Source: Metabacillus crassostreae (GTDB lineage: Bacteria > Bacillota > Bacilli > Bacillales > Bacillaceae). From it: a DNA stretch of 64,000 nt. A program made the translations under genes and the position numbers. The notes below the pieces were generated by a model, which was not told the origin of the DNA, ran no database searches, and was given only the letters and a program-made list of their open reading frames with translations. Positions within the stretch are counted from its first letter, which is position 1, and each line of letters opens with the position of its first letter. Positions 18,363 through 27,879 of this stretch are shown here, piece by piece. The stretch covers positions 868,001 through 932,000 of the forward strand of contig NZ_JAFBDU010000001.1 of NCBI RefSeq assembly GCF_016908395.1, in the 5' to 3' direction.

Positions 18363-19808
18363 ATGATTGAACATAATTTTGAAGAATTCCAATTAAGTGA
18401 TGAAATTAAAAGATCTTTAAAGGTGTTGAAATACGAAACTCCTACAGAAGTTCAACGTGAAGTTTTACCAAAAGCATTTAATAAACAAGATCTTGTTGTT
18501 AAATCACAAACTGGAAGCGGAAAGACAGCTTCCTTTGGAATTCCACTTTGTGAAATGATTCAGTGGGAAGAAAAAAATCCACAAGCACTAATTTTAACAC
18601 CAACACGAGAGCTAGCAGCACAGGTTCGTGAAGATATAACAAATATCGGACGTTTTAAACGAATTAAAGCAATGGCTGTATATGGTAAGGAACCATTTAG
18701 TAAACAAAAAGAGGAATTGAAACAAAAAACTCATGTTGTTGTTGGTACACCTGGTCGTGTGATGGATCATATCGAAAGAGGAACTTTATCACTAGAAAAA
18801 ATTGATTTTCTTGTGATTGATGAAGCAGATGAAATGCTTAATATGGGTTTTATTGATGAAGTTGAAGCCATTATTAAAGAGCTACCAACTGATCGAGTAA
18901 CAATGGTGTTTTCTGCAACTTTACCTAATGATGTCGAAAATCTATGTCATAAGTATATGAAAAATCCAGCACATATTGAAATTGCAGCTAAAGAGAAAAC
19001 AACAAGTACAATTGAACATAAATTAATTGAAGTGAAGGAACAGGCAAAAATTTCACTACTTAAAGATTTAACAGTTGTCGAAAACCCTGATAGCTGTATT
19101 ATATTTTGTCGAACAAAAGAAAACGTTGATACAGTTTATTCTCAACTCGACAATGCCAACTATTCAGTAGAGAAACTTCATGGTGGTTTAGAGCAGGAAG
19201 ATCGATTCGCGGTAATGGACGGCTTCAAAATTGGTAACTTTCGCTATCTCGTTGCAACTGATGTTGCTGCAAGAGGTATTGACATTGATAATGTAACACT
19301 TGTTATTAACTATGATGTTCCAATGGAGAAGGAAAGCTATGTTCACAGAACAGGTCGAACAGGTCGTGCAGGAAATAAAGGGAAAGCCATTACATTTGCC
19401 ACACCGTATGAAGAAAAATTCATTCGAGCTATCGAAAGATACATCAACTTTGAAATTCCAACGTTTGAGGCTCCTACAAATGATGAAGTAACAAAAGGTA
19501 AAGTAGCTTTTGATGAAAAAATAAGCGGACGCAGAATTGTTAAAAATAACAAAACAGCTAGAATTAATAAAGATATTACAAAACTACATTTTAGCGGTGG
19601 AAAAAAGAAAAAGCTTAGAGCGGTTGATTTCGTTGGTACAATTTCAAATATCCCAGGTGTAACATCAGAGGACATCGGAATCATTACCATTCAAGATCAG
19701 TTAACATACGTTGATATTCTAAATGGAAAAGGATCAGTTGTTCTACAAGCAATGGAACATACAACGGTAAAAGGTAAGAAATTGAAGGTAAGCATTGCAA
19801 TTAAATAA
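18363..19808 (+). CDS. dbpA: DEAD-box RNA helicase DbpA/YxiN
   Basis: The 481-residue protein has a full DEAD-box core: [11 protein letters not shown] (Q motif), SQTGSGKT (I), PTRELA (Ia), DEAD (II), SAT (III) and [10 protein letters not shown] (VI). The last 75 residues ([20 protein letters not shown]...) form the DbpA RNA-binding domain that recognises hairpin 92 of 23S rRNA. The expected role is 50S ribosome assembly. Length equals the B. subtilis protein. About 250 bases of AT-rich leader precede it without a visible gene. Confidence 0.95.
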   Translation: MIEHNFEEFQLSDEIKRSLKVLKYETPTEVQREVLPKAFNKQDLVVKSQTGSGKTASFGIPLCEMIQWEEKNPQALILTPTRELAAQVREDITNIGRFKRIKAMAVYGKEPFSKQKEELKQKTHVVVGTPGRVMDHIERGTLSLEKIDFLVIDEADEMLNMGFIDEVEAIIKELPTDRVTMVFSATLPNDVENLCHKYMKNPAHIEIAAKEKTTSTIEHKLIEVKEQAKISLLKDLTVVENPDSCIIFCRTKENVDTVYSQLDNANYSVEKLHGGLEQEDRFAVMDGFKIGNFRYLVATDVAARGIDIDNVTLVINYDVPMEKESYVHRTGRTGRAGNKGKAITFATPYEEKFIRAIERYINFEIPTFEAPTNDEVTKGKVAFDEKISGRRIVKNNKTARINKDITKLHFSGGKKKKLRAVDFVGTISNIPGVTSEDIGIITIQDQLTYVDILNGKGSVVLQAMEHTTVKGKKLKVSIAIK

Positions 19809-19828
19809 TGTTTCTTTTATCTGAAATG

Positions 19829-19863
19829 GTGAAGCACTATTCTTTATAGAGTGGTGCTTTTTT
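19829..19863 (+). terminator. Terminator after dbpA
   Basis: The 12-bp stem AAGCACTATTCT/AGAGTGGTGCTT (with G-U pairs) is followed by T6. Confidence 0.9.
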
Positions 19864-20104
19864 AGTTATAAATCAAAAAAATATTATATTAATATAGTTT
19901 AAAATCACCATTATGGTAAAAATACCGACTTATGACTTCAAAATACTTATTTTAAAATATTAAATTTTAAGCTGCGTTTCAATTTTAGGATTTGCATATA
20001 AGAGATAACTATTTATTTCGGAAAGCTAATTACTTTCATATCCTTCATTAATTGTTTATAATAATTTGTCTATAAAAAATGTAGAGATAGGGAAGGGATC
20101 TAGG

Positions 20105-21514
20105 ATGGTATCATCAAGCTATAATAAAACGACCATTGTCGTACTGCTTCTTGCAGGCTCATTTATTGCCATATTAAATCAAACATTAATGATAACGGCT
20201 ATTCCGCCAATTATGAAAGAAATGGGTGTTACTGCAAATAGTGCACAGTGGTTAACAACTGTGTTTATGTGTGTGAATGGAATTATGATTCCAATTAGCG
20301 CATTTTTATTAGAGAAATTTACAACAAGGCAGCTTTTTATCACCGCAATGAGTATTTTTGCTTTTGGAACTTTAGTTGCTGCGATTGCTCCAAATTTTGA
20401 GGTTTTATTATTGGGTAGGGTGATTCAATCTAGTGGAGCTGGTGTTATGCTTCCTCTTATGACGACTGTATTTTTAATGATTTTCCCGATAAATAAACGT
20501 GGAGCTGCAATGGGGCTTATCGGACTTGTTATCTCCTTTGCACCGGCAATTGGTCCTGCTCTGTCAGGCTGGGTCACTTCACATTATTCATGGAGAGTCT
20601 TATTTTTAATCATATTACCAATTGCTATTATAGATATACTAATTGCCATATTTGCCTTAAAAAACGTAACAGAAATTACAAAGCCTAAATTAGATTTCTT
20701 ATCAATTATTTTTTCAACCTTAGGCTTTGGTGGTCTGCTTTATGGATTTACATCTGCAGGAAATAACGGTTGGTTGAATCCCATTACCTTAGTAACTGTT
20801 AGTGTTGGTGTCATATCACTGATTTTGTTTATAACAAGACAGCTACGTTTAGAGCATCCAATGCTTGAATTTAGAGTGTTCAAATACTCGATTTTTCCTT
20901 TTGCTGTTATAATCGGGATGATTACTTTTATGGGATTAATTGGCGTTGAAACGATTATTCCATTGTTTATGCAGGATATGCGTGATTTTACAGCATTTGA
21001 AGCAGGTCTAGCTTTATTGCCTGGTGCCCTAGTCACTGGAATACTATCACCGATTATAGGTCGTGTATTTGATAAAATAGGGGCTCGCTGGTTAGTTATT
21101 TCTGGTTTAACGATTTTAACCATATCAACGTTTGCCTTCTCAAGTCTAGATACAGAAACAACCTTCACATACATTACTGTTATGTATGGTGTAAGAATGT
21201 TTGGTTTAGCTATGGTCTTAATGCCGGTTCAAACTGCAGCTTTAAACCAGCTTCCAAAGCGACTTATTCCACATGGAGCTGCAATGGATAACACGATGAG
21301 AATGATCGCAGCTTCAGTTGGTACAGCGATACTTGTAACTGTTATGACAACTACAGAAACACTTGCTGAACAAAAAGCCAATGTTTTGCACCCTGACATT
21401 TTTGGAGCCAACATTGCCTTTATTGTTGTCGCAGTGCTTTCATTAATTGGATTGATTTTTGCATTTTTTATTAAAAGCAATCAAGTTAGTGATAAAAAGC
21501 AGGAATCAAATTAA
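20105..21514 (+). CDS. DHA2-family MFS multidrug efflux protein (LmrB/EmrB type)
   Basis: The 469-residue protein has about 14 predicted helices. It contains the DHA2 features AILNQTLMITAIPPIM in helix 1, RVIQSSGAGVMLPLM in helix 4 and APAIGPALSGW (motif C). It resembles the proton-driven drug exporters LmrB/MdrP. ATG at 20105 has GGAAGGGA upstream and fits the usual N-terminus better than the TTG at 20066. It is closely similar in plan to the pump at 49454, so they are paralogues. Confidence 0.88.
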   Translation: MVSSSYNKTTIVVLLLAGSFIAILNQTLMITAIPPIMKEMGVTANSAQWLTTVFMCVNGIMIPISAFLLEKFTTRQLFITAMSIFAFGTLVAAIAPNFEVLLLGRVIQSSGAGVMLPLMTTVFLMIFPINKRGAAMGLIGLVISFAPAIGPALSGWVTSHYSWRVLFLIILPIAIIDILIAIFALKNVTEITKPKLDFLSIIFSTLGFGGLLYGFTSAGNNGWLNPITLVTVSVGVISLILFITRQLRLEHPMLEFRVFKYSIFPFAVIIGMITFMGLIGVETIIPLFMQDMRDFTAFEAGLALLPGALVTGILSPIIGRVFDKIGARWLVISGLTILTISTFAFSSLDTETTFTYITVMYGVRMFGLAMVLMPVQTAALNQLPKRLIPHGAAMDNTMRMIAASVGTAILVTVMTTTETLAEQKANVLHPDIFGANIAFIVVAVLSLIGLIFAFFIKSNQVSDKKQESN

Positions 21515-21570
21515 GAAAACACAGAAAAAGCAACAGAAAATGAGTCTGAAATGAAATATAGTAACTAACC

Positions 21571-21608
21571 AAAAGAGTCAATCTGCAATATAGGATTGAC
21601 TCTTTTTT
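21571..21608 (+). terminator. Terminator after the DHA2 pump
   Basis: AAAGAGTCAATC pairs with GATTGACTCTTT and is followed by T. Confidence 0.9.
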
Positions 21609-21620
21609 CTGTTATTTGTG

Positions 21621-21722
21621 GCATCTTTCAACTTTTCCTATTAATCGTTCAAATTTTAAAGTTAATCATTCAACTTTGCAGGATAATCGTTCAACTATGC
21701 CGTCAATTGATCATCTGTCAAA
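21621..21722. repeat. Four to five 21-bp imperfect tandem repeats
   Basis: TAATCGTTCAA, TAATCATTCAA and TAATCGTTCAA start at 21642, 21663 and 21684. A weaker unit stands before them and another after. The repeat array lies downstream of the terminator in a 390-base gap without a gene. Confidence 0.75.
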
Positions 21723-21903
21723 GAGAGGAAACAAACATTTGTTCGTACACCAAAACCCAATACCTTTATAATAAATTTACAAATAATAAGGCTTAATCCA
21801 TTTTTTCTTTTTCCAATACGTCCAATCTATTTAACTACTTATATATATATTATAGTATCCTTACTTAAAGGAAAAAAGATATACAAGGAGTGGCAAGTTA
21901 AGT

Positions 21904-22152
21904 ATGAGTGAAGAAACAAGAGGTGTTATGCACATTTTAAGTAAGCTTCATCCTGGTACACCTGTAGCAGATATTTATCTAATAGGAAAGAAAGTAACAG
22001 TTAATAGTTTTTCTAATGTTTGTTATGGATTAGCTTATTTTGTTGGACATAGCGGTGAAGTTTGCGCCTTTGATGTTGAAGATATTAATGGGATTTGCTT
22101 TGTTCCAACTGAGCCAGTATTAGGGGAATTGGAAGACGAAAAAGAAGTATAA
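21904..22152 (+). CDS. 82-residue protein with a small beta domain shared with the convergent gene
   Basis: The protein (MSEETRGVMHILSKLHPGTP...) has the pattern TPVADIYLIGKKVTVNSF, then LAYFVGHSGEVCAFDVED, then INGICFVP. The same pattern occupies the last 65 residues of the convergent coiled-coil protein at 22208. I know no named family for it. A plain small beta domain with a short acidic tail is the best description. The ribosome binding site is AAGGAGTGG. Confidence 0.75.
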   Translation: MSEETRGVMHILSKLHPGTPVADIYLIGKKVTVNSFSNVCYGLAYFVGHSGEVCAFDVEDINGICFVPTEPVLGELEDEKEV

Positions 22153-22161
22153 TGTTCTATT

Positions 22162-22200
22162 AAAAGAGTATATAGCTTCTAAACTATGTACTCTTTTTTC
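22162..22200. terminator. Bidirectional terminator
   Basis: AAAGAGTATATAG pairs with CTATGTACTCTTT with a T6 run on the plus side, between two convergent genes. Confidence 0.85.
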
Positions 22201-22207
22201 TAACAGA

Positions 22208-23344
22208 TTACAAATGAGATATAAAACGAATTCCATCAATTTTACTGCAGTCAATATTTATTAACATATTATCTATACTAAATATGGCAAGATTCTCTTT
22301 ACAATCTACTGAAATGAAGTGACTAACCGAAATGAAATCTCCATTTATATAAATAGTATTAACAGGATAATTTGCTGGTAGTTTTTCTAAAATACTACAT
22401 AGAGGATGACTTTTCTCATCCATTTTCATAAGTTGAATTTCAATTTTTTCAATATGATTGCTTGTTTCATTCATATAACTATTAATACTCGTTTCAAAGT
22501 CTTTCAAATATTGAAGTTGTTGTAGAATAGAATGGATAGCATTATCGCGTTTTGTTGCTTCATCTTTAAGATTATCGCCTATATCGTCAAACTTCTGATT
22601 ATTTAACATTTGCTGATTTTGTTGAATTACCTCCAAATTAGATATCGCAATAAGCACTTCTTCAATGATATCTTCATAATCACGATGTTTGGTTTCTAAA
22701 TGTTGATGTTTACTTTCATGGTTATCAAACTTTTCCATTACTTCGTCTTTGATTTCTTCCACAATATGATCTATCTTTTGATTATTTAAGTGGGCAAGAT
22801 TTTCCTGAGATTCTTTAAGTTCATCTAATGCAACAAAAACTGATTCGATTTTCTTATCATATTCGTGATGCTTATTTTCAATTTGTTGACGTTTAATATC
22901 AAAGGAATGAAATTGATTTGATAGATCTAAAATAGAAGAATTATATTGGTTCATTTCATTAATATGATTTTGAGAAATAATGGATAAATCTTTAACTACA
23001 CGATGGATATCGAAATGAGTCTTTTCTTGTTCAGCCAATTTACTGGCGAGCCGTGTATCTAATTCCTCAAGCTCTTTGACAATATTTTCTTGATCTTTCT
23101 TTTGCTCACACGAGATTTTTGCTAATTTGTTCTCTAAATAAATAAAATTCCGACAAATTTTCTGAACAGTTTTATCCATACATTCATTAGCTTGTATCAA
23201 ATGCTCAAGTAGCTGATTTTGTGTGTTTAATTGATCTAATTGACGATTATAATGATAAACATATTGATTTCCTTGTAAGTACTTATTCATTACACCATTT
23301 TGAGCGGAGGAGTTTTTTTCATTAGTATCAGAATTTGTATGCAA
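22208..23344 (-). CDS. Coiled-coil protein with C-terminal beta domain
   Basis: The 378-residue protein is almost entirely helical from residue 20 to 310. Two internally similar coiled-coil stretches appear (IENKHHEYDKKIESVFVALD and LETKHRDYEDIIEEVLIAIS, each followed by a LNNQKxDxI motif). Residues 314-378 form a small beta domain (YPVNTIYINGDFISVSHF ... KIDGIRFISHL) matching the 82-residue protein next door. The start is TTG after AAAGGGGG. The function is unknown. A filament- or layer-forming role, perhaps in the spore, is a guess from architecture. Confidence 0.8.
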   Translation of the reverse strand: MHTNSDTNEKNSSAQNGVMNKYLQGNQYVYHYNRQLDQLNTQNQLLEHLIQANECMDKTVQKICRNFIYLENKLAKISCEQKKDQENIVKELEELDTRLASKLAEQEKTHFDIHRVVKDLSIISQNHINEMNQYNSSILDLSNQFHSFDIKRQQIENKHHEYDKKIESVFVALDELKESQENLAHLNNQKIDHIVEEIKDEVMEKFDNHESKHQHLETKHRDYEDIIEEVLIAISNLEVIQQNQQMLNNQKFDDIGDNLKDEATKRDNAIHSILQQLQYLKDFETSINSYMNETSNHIEKIEIQLMKMDEKSHPLCSILEKLPANYPVNTIYINGDFISVSHFISVDCKENLAIFSIDNMLINIDCSKIDGIRFISHL

Positions 23345-23659
23345 GATATAGTTCCCCCTTTATGTTAATTTCCTAATTCACTATATGATTGTGGGCTCGT
23401 AAGGTTTAATAATAATTGAAATAAGGTGATATTTACACCGTAAAGAATCCACCAGTAAACAAGTAGTTAAAATGGAGATGTGGTGCTTTATTTTGAGTTA
23501 TGTTAAAAACAAGTTAAACTATTGCTGCATTTGGTTTATTTTTTATATGTATGGAAGAACTATAAAAAATGTATAAATAGACATTTCATCTTTAAATTTG
23601 AATAAAGATCTTTTAATCGTCCATTCTAAAGGGTAGTAATACAAAAGGAGACTATAGGA
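23345..23659. other. Intergenic region between divergent genes
   Basis: This stretch is AT-rich and without ORF support. It presumably carries promoters for both flanking genes. I see no hairpin with a U-tract or repeat. Confidence 0.5.
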
Positions 23660-23887
23660 ATGGACAATTTAGAAATAACACACATGACTATCGATGATGG
23701 CTTTAATGGAGAAGAATCTGTTACTACTGACTTTACTCATAACCACAAGGATTATAGCATTACTTTTAAGAAATCGGATCTAGAAGTAATTAACACATGG
23801 CTTTTTGAAGAAGAAACATCACTGCCTGCAAATTTATCAGAAAGTATGATTGAATATCTCAGAGAAGAGGTAAAGAAGAACATATAA
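23660..23887 (+). CDS. Small acidic protein of unknown function
   Basis: The 75-residue acidic protein (MDNLEITHMTIDDGFNGEES...) has an apparent beta-hairpin start and a C-terminal helix (SESMIEYLREEVKKNI). The gene has an AAAGGAG site. It is followed 19 bases later by the CopZ-like gene, so the two are probably cotranscribed. I do not recognise the family. Confidence 0.7.
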   Translation: MDNLEITHMTIDDGFNGEESVTTDFTHNHKDYSITFKKSDLEVINTWLFEEETSLPANLSESMIEYLREEVKKNI

Positions 23888-23906
23888 AGTGAAGGGAGAT
23901 GATGAT

Positions 23907-24116
23907 ATGGAAAAGGTATCTCTAAAAGTAAAAGGAATGTCGTGTGATCATTGTGTTAAGACCATTGAAGAAAACGTTGGAACATTAAATGGCGTTGACA
24001 GATTATTGGTTGATTTAGAGGAAGAAGATGTTGTAATTGAATACAATGCAGACACTATTTCACTAGATAAACTCAAAGAAGCAATTGAGGAACAAGGATA
24101 TGAGATTGAAAGTTAA
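23907..24116 (+). CDS. copZ: CopZ-like copper chaperone (HMA domain)
   Basis: The 69-residue protein is a single heavy-metal-associated domain. The metal-binding GMSCDHCVKTIEE motif sits at residues 9-21, and the fold ends with LKEAIEEQGYEIES. CopZ-type proteins carry Cu(I) to the CopA ATPase. No copA or csoR lies nearby, which is unusual, so this may be a stand-alone chaperone. ATG at 23907 follows GGGAG by 8 bases. Confidence 0.9.
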   Translation: MEKVSLKVKGMSCDHCVKTIEENVGTLNGVDRLLVDLEEEDVVIEYNADTISLDKLKEAIEEQGYEIES

Positions 24117-24137
24117 ATTATTTTTATAAATTATTAC

Positions 24138-24172
24138 AAAACCAAGAATTCTTTTGAATTCTTGGTTTTTTT
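24138..24172 (+). terminator. Terminator after the CopZ-like gene
   Basis: A perfect AACCAAGAATTC/GAATTCTTGGTT stem is followed by T7. Confidence 0.95.
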
Positions 24173-24311
24173 ATTCAGATCGTACGTGTTCCTATAGTTT
24201 ACTGTATCATTAACCTACATAATGTATGAAAACTAAACTTATTGAGATAGTATTGTTATATTTTATGAAATTTGAAATAATTAGAAAAACAGGATGAAAC
24301 AGGAGGGCATG

Positions 24312-25523
24312 ATGAACAACACGACACAATTAATTATGTTGTTTCTTAGCATTATCTTTGTGCTAGTATTATATCGAAAATCAAAAGAGGAGGAACAACT
24401 CTTACTTCTAAAGTTATTTGGATTTACTTTTCTTGGAGCCTTTATGCTGGATATAAATGGACTCAAACTGCCATTGGGTTTTGCCATTTTCCTATTGTTT
24501 TTTCGAAGTCCTAGAGTGAATGCAAAAACGAAAAATTCCGCAGCCTATCTTGGATTAGTCATCTTTATGCTTGTTGTATTTATTCCCAAAATTGAGAATA
24601 TGATCTATGAAAGAACACAGCATGTTGAATTACTAGACACAAATTTTTATAGTGGAAGCTTGGTAGAGGAAATGAAGCATCTTAAAAATCAATTGAACAT
24701 GGATGATAATAGAATTGAAATACATGATCTGGATTTAACCATTAATCAAGATGGAACGTATGAGAATCTTAGACTTCAGCTTGAAGAGCAAAACTATGAA
24801 GATACTGTAAACTATAATATCGACCTTTCACATGATAGGAAAAATCTTGAAGTAAAAAGGTTCAAGGTTAAATCAGAGGAGTACGTTAATGACAATACCT
24901 TTACAGAGGCAGAGCTAGTGCTTGGTAACCTTGACCTTATTACTAATTCAATGCTTAATTTTGAAGGAGAAGCGTACACTCAGCTTAAAACAGACGGCCA
25001 GCGAGTTAGCTATGAAGTGAGAGAAAATCGGAATTTCCAAATAAGCACAGCAGGTAAAAATAAAGTTGAGAACAGTCAACTTCCTGTACGAACTATTTTT
25101 GTTGATGTTTGTCATAGTAATGAATTGGACGAGCTCCGTAATCCACTTAAGTGTGAATATAAAGAACGATTTTTACTTGATATGCTTCCAAACGAGTTAG
25201 AACTAACTGATTCCACGGTTCTAGATGTTGCTAGACAGGTATCTTCTGAAATTGATGAATGGTTAGTGAAGCATACTGGAGATTCGATTGCCTACGAGAA
25301 AAATGGAGAATTTGTTCTTATTGAGGATGGTAAGGAAGAGAAGGTGCAGGAGTCAGAATATATCATGGCACTAAAAGAGACACCTCGGACCACAATCACA
25401 CATAACGAACAAAATAATATCTGGGATGTAACGATTGAAAATCCATATGGGAATGCACCTCACAAATGTGAGTTTATGTTAAACGGAGAAACAAGAGAAG
25501 TGCATGAATTAAAATTCAGGTAA
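24312..25523 (+). CDS. Membrane-anchored protein of unknown function
   Basis: The protein has about 403 residues. Three to four hydrophobic segments lie in the first 95 residues (including LIMLFLSIIFVLVLY and LGLVIFMLVVFIPKI). A large acidic soluble domain follows (about 105-400), rich in beta strands and ending in NAPHKCEFMLNGETREVHEL. I recognise no family. It is monocistronic. AGGAGG at 24301 suggests the ATG at 24312 or 24309 as start. Confidence 0.75.
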   Translation: MNNTTQLIMLFLSIIFVLVLYRKSKEEEQLLLLKLFGFTFLGAFMLDINGLKLPLGFAIFLLFFRSPRVNAKTKNSAAYLGLVIFMLVVFIPKIENMIYERTQHVELLDTNFYSGSLVEEMKHLKNQLNMDDNRIEIHDLDLTINQDGTYENLRLQLEEQNYEDTVNYNIDLSHDRKNLEVKRFKVKSEEYVNDNTFTEAELVLGNLDLITNSMLNFEGEAYTQLKTDGQRVSYEVRENRNFQISTAGKNKVENSQLPVRTIFVDVCHSNELDELRNPLKCEYKERFLLDMLPNELELTDSTVLDVARQVSSEIDEWLVKHTGDSIAYEKNGEFVLIEDGKEEKVQESEYIMALKETPRTTITHNEQNNIWDVTIENPYGNAPHKCEFMLNGETREVHELKFR

Positions 25524-25540
25524 ATATCTAGTTTATAAGT

Positions 25541-25579
25541 ATGACACAACAGTATTTTTAATTTGAATCTTTGTGTCAT
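25541..25579 (+). terminator. Hairpin after the membrane protein gene
   Basis: ATGACACAA and TTGTGTCAT enclose 21 bases. There is no strong U-tract, so the terminator call is tentative. Confidence 0.5.
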
Positions 25580-25783
25580 ATTATTGTAATTTATCTCATT
25601 AAAATTAAATCAATAAATTTAGAAAGAAAGAGTAGAGTTTCAATTTAATTGTTTATCTTATTTTGAATTAAAAGCTAAGAAGGATTTATCAAAAAGAGAT
25701 TATTACGTAAAATATAAATTTGACGTAATAATCTACACAAAAAGCACTTTTTAAGGTACAATAGAATTATCGAGGTGAAAATT

Positions 25784-26863
25784 ATGGCAAATGAATCACA
25801 ACAGCAACATTATAAAAAACTCCAAACACTACTTAAGGAATTACCGTGGTATGTTGAAGAATATATCGATCACAAGCGCCGTAAGCTTTCTGCTGCATCA
25901 TTACTCAACTATTGCCATGATTATAAGATATTCTTTAACTGGATTATGGCTGAGCAGCTTTATGAAGGAAAAGCAACTGATATCCCATTAGAGCTTTTAG
26001 AAAAACTAACTGTTCAGCAAGTTGAAGGTTTCTTACATGCTCTACAATACCAATTACATAACAAAGAAATCACTGTTAATCGTAAATTATCTGCATTAAA
26101 GTCGTTATTTAATTACTTACAAAACATTGCTGAAACTCGCGATCTACAACCCTATCTTAACCGAAATGTGATGGCAAAAATTGAATTTAATGAACTTAAA
26201 GATAGCATGGAAACAATCGCAAATAAAATGGAAGGCAAAATTTTGCTTGGTGATGAATATGAGAATTTCAGAAGATTTATAGCCAATGACTATGGAGAAT
26301 TTATAAAAGATAATAAAAAACTTGTAAACTTTTATACGTTAAATAAAGAGCGTGACACTTCAATCGTTTCCTTAATTTTAGGCTCTGGCTTACGTCTTTC
26401 AGAGGTTGTAAACCTTGATTTAGACGATATAGATTTCAAAAAGTTCTCTGCACGAGTTATACGTAAAGGTAACAAAGAACAATACGTCTACTTCAGTAAT
26501 ATTGCAATGGATGATTTACAGGAGTACTTAAAAATTCGCGAAAATCGCTACCAAGTAGAGAAAAATAATAAAGCATTATTTGTTGCTGCAACCATGGGTC
26601 CAAAAGGTAAATCGAGAAGGTTAACCGGTAGATCAATTGAGAAAATAATAGAAAAATATGCTACAGCATTCGGTAAACCTTCCCTTTCCGTACATAAATT
26701 ACGACATTCTTTTGCAACAAGATATCACGCTGAAATTAACGATGTGCCTAAATTAAGAAGACAGTTAGGGCATTCATCCATTCAAACAACAATGATTTAT
26801 ACTCATATTAGAAATGATGATTTAAGAAGCGCTGTGGATAAAATGGATATGCCGAAAGAATAA
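25784..26863 (+). CDS. xerS: Tyrosine recombinase XerS
   Basis: The 359-residue tyrosine recombinase has a SAM-like N-terminal core-binding domain and a catalytic domain with GSGLRLSEVVNL (Arg I), HKLRHSFATR (His-x-x-Arg), LGHSSIQTT and the nucleophile Tyr in MIYTHI. The long N-terminus and overall sequence match the XerS-type single recombinase rather than XerC/XerD. In Bacillus such genes occur on the chromosome as well as on plasmids. The start follows GAGGTG by 6 bases. I see no adjacent dif-like site that I can prove. Confidence 0.88.
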   Translation: MANESQQQHYKKLQTLLKELPWYVEEYIDHKRRKLSAASLLNYCHDYKIFFNWIMAEQLYEGKATDIPLELLEKLTVQQVEGFLHALQYQLHNKEITVNRKLSALKSLFNYLQNIAETRDLQPYLNRNVMAKIEFNELKDSMETIANKMEGKILLGDEYENFRRFIANDYGEFIKDNKKLVNFYTLNKERDTSIVSLILGSGLRLSEVVNLDLDDIDFKKFSARVIRKGNKEQYVYFSNIAMDDLQEYLKIRENRYQVEKNNKALFVAATMGPKGKSRRLTGRSIEKIIEKYATAFGKPSLSVHKLRHSFATRYHAEINDVPKLRRQLGHSSIQTTMIYTHIRNDDLRSAVDKMDMPKE

Positions 26864-26877
26864 ATCAGAAATTCATT

Positions 26878-27096
26878 TTATCTCTTTTTCTTTTTAGGAT
26901 CTTTTTCTGCTATCTGATTTTTAAGATGTTTATTTAGAGAAACAAGTACATGGAAATGATTTTCTTCAACTTCCTTAATACTTATTACCTTACCTTTACG
27001 CCCTTTAATTTTTATCGTCTCATCTATATTAGGTATATTAGTTAAAAGCTGAGTCAACACAATGGATCCTGCTTCAATAAAATGTACAACAGCCAT
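26878..27096 (-). CDS. Small basic protein of unknown function
   Basis: The 72-residue protein has a probable beta-barrel-like start (GSIVLTQLLTNIPNIDETIK) and a lysine-rich end (DPKKKKR). The ribosome binding site is AAAGGAG. It is convergent with xerS and close to its stop. I do not recognise it. Confidence 0.65.
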   Translation of the reverse strand: MAVVHFIEAGSIVLTQLLTNIPNIDETIKIKGRKGKVISIKEVEENHFHVLVSLNKHLKNQIAEKDPKKKKR

Positions 27097-27222
27097 AGTT
27101 TAAAGTCTCCTTTATTATAAAAATGAGCCATTTCTAAAAAAACACGGCTCTTTTTATAAACTATTGGAGAAAGATCAAATATAGACCAATAGAATTATTC
27201 GAATGAAGATGGTGATAAAGCA

Positions 27223-27594
27223 ATGTGGAAATTAATCGATGGTAAATTAGTCCAAACAACAGATCAAAACAGAGTTAAATTTAGAACAAATATCAGTAAA
27301 TCACTAATCGAACATTTAAGTAAAGTAGCTAATGAATATGATAGCCACCCGAATTATTTACTTGAAAACGGCTTACAAAACTTGTTATCACAAGGAACTA
27401 TTACGTTTAATAAAGCTTTACGACCTAAAGATCGAGTCCAATACAAAACAACATATGATAAGGAGCTATTAGCTGCAGTCAAAGAGTTTGCAAATGCAAA
27501 TAGCATCTTTATAAATGACGTTTTGGAATACAGTGTAGATTTTATTGACTATAAAAAAATCAAAAACAGTAGTTATAAATATCGGGTTGAATAG
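27223..27594 (+). CDS. Protein with two ribbon-helix-helix-like repeats
   Basis: The 123-residue protein has two matching halves. VKFRTNISKSLIEHLSKVAN..NYLLENGLQNLL (about 19-55) parallels VQYKTTYDKELLAAVKEFAN..NDVLEYSVDFI (about 72-108). Each has the strand-helix-helix pattern of ribbon-helix-helix DNA-binding domains, so one chain may form the two-fold unit usually made by a dimer. A regulatory DNA-binding role is inferred. The start at ATG 27223 is preceded by GATGGTGAT. Confidence 0.7.
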   Translation: MWKLIDGKLVQTTDQNRVKFRTNISKSLIEHLSKVANEYDSHPNYLLENGLQNLLSQGTITFNKALRPKDRVQYKTTYDKELLAAVKEFANANSIFINDVLEYSVDFIDYKKIKNSSYKYRVE

Positions 27595-27668
27595 ACCCGT
27601 TTTTGTTCATTTTCAATAACGCCCCGAACATAATATATATTCTAGGAAGTCAGTAAGAAAAACTCTCA

Positions 27669-27717
27669 TCTCGTCTCAATAACCTAGATTACTTAAGTTA
27701 ATGAGACGAGAAAAAAT
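27669..27717. terminator. Terminator-like hairpin
   Basis: TCTCGTCTCA and TGAGACGAGA flank a 23-base loop, followed by A-rich DNA. On the minus strand the stem is not close to a gene end. Confidence 0.6.
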
Positions 27718-27879
27718 TTACTAGATGAGTACTTTCTATGTAAATAAATATTTATCAGATAAAATAAATTATATACGTCTTTTCTAGCTATTTATTTTAA
27801 ACCTGTAACATATGAATAATAACTCTAAATTCAGCAGCTCTTATCTTCATAACCGCCTTCTTGTCACATAATAATATTT

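Noticed and set aside
20740-21174. Minus-strand frame opposite the DHA2 pump
   Set aside because: It is an antisense shadow with no start signal or family resemblance.
21596-21796. 66-codon frame rich in Ile/Leu/Cys
   Set aside because: It is produced by the 21-bp tandem repeats, begins inside a terminator and has no ribosome binding site.
25784-26863. XerS as the recombinase of the cassette array
   Set aside because: It is 2 kb or more outside the array, in ordinary-looking chromosomal context, and no array core lies next to it. A link cannot be supported from the sequence.
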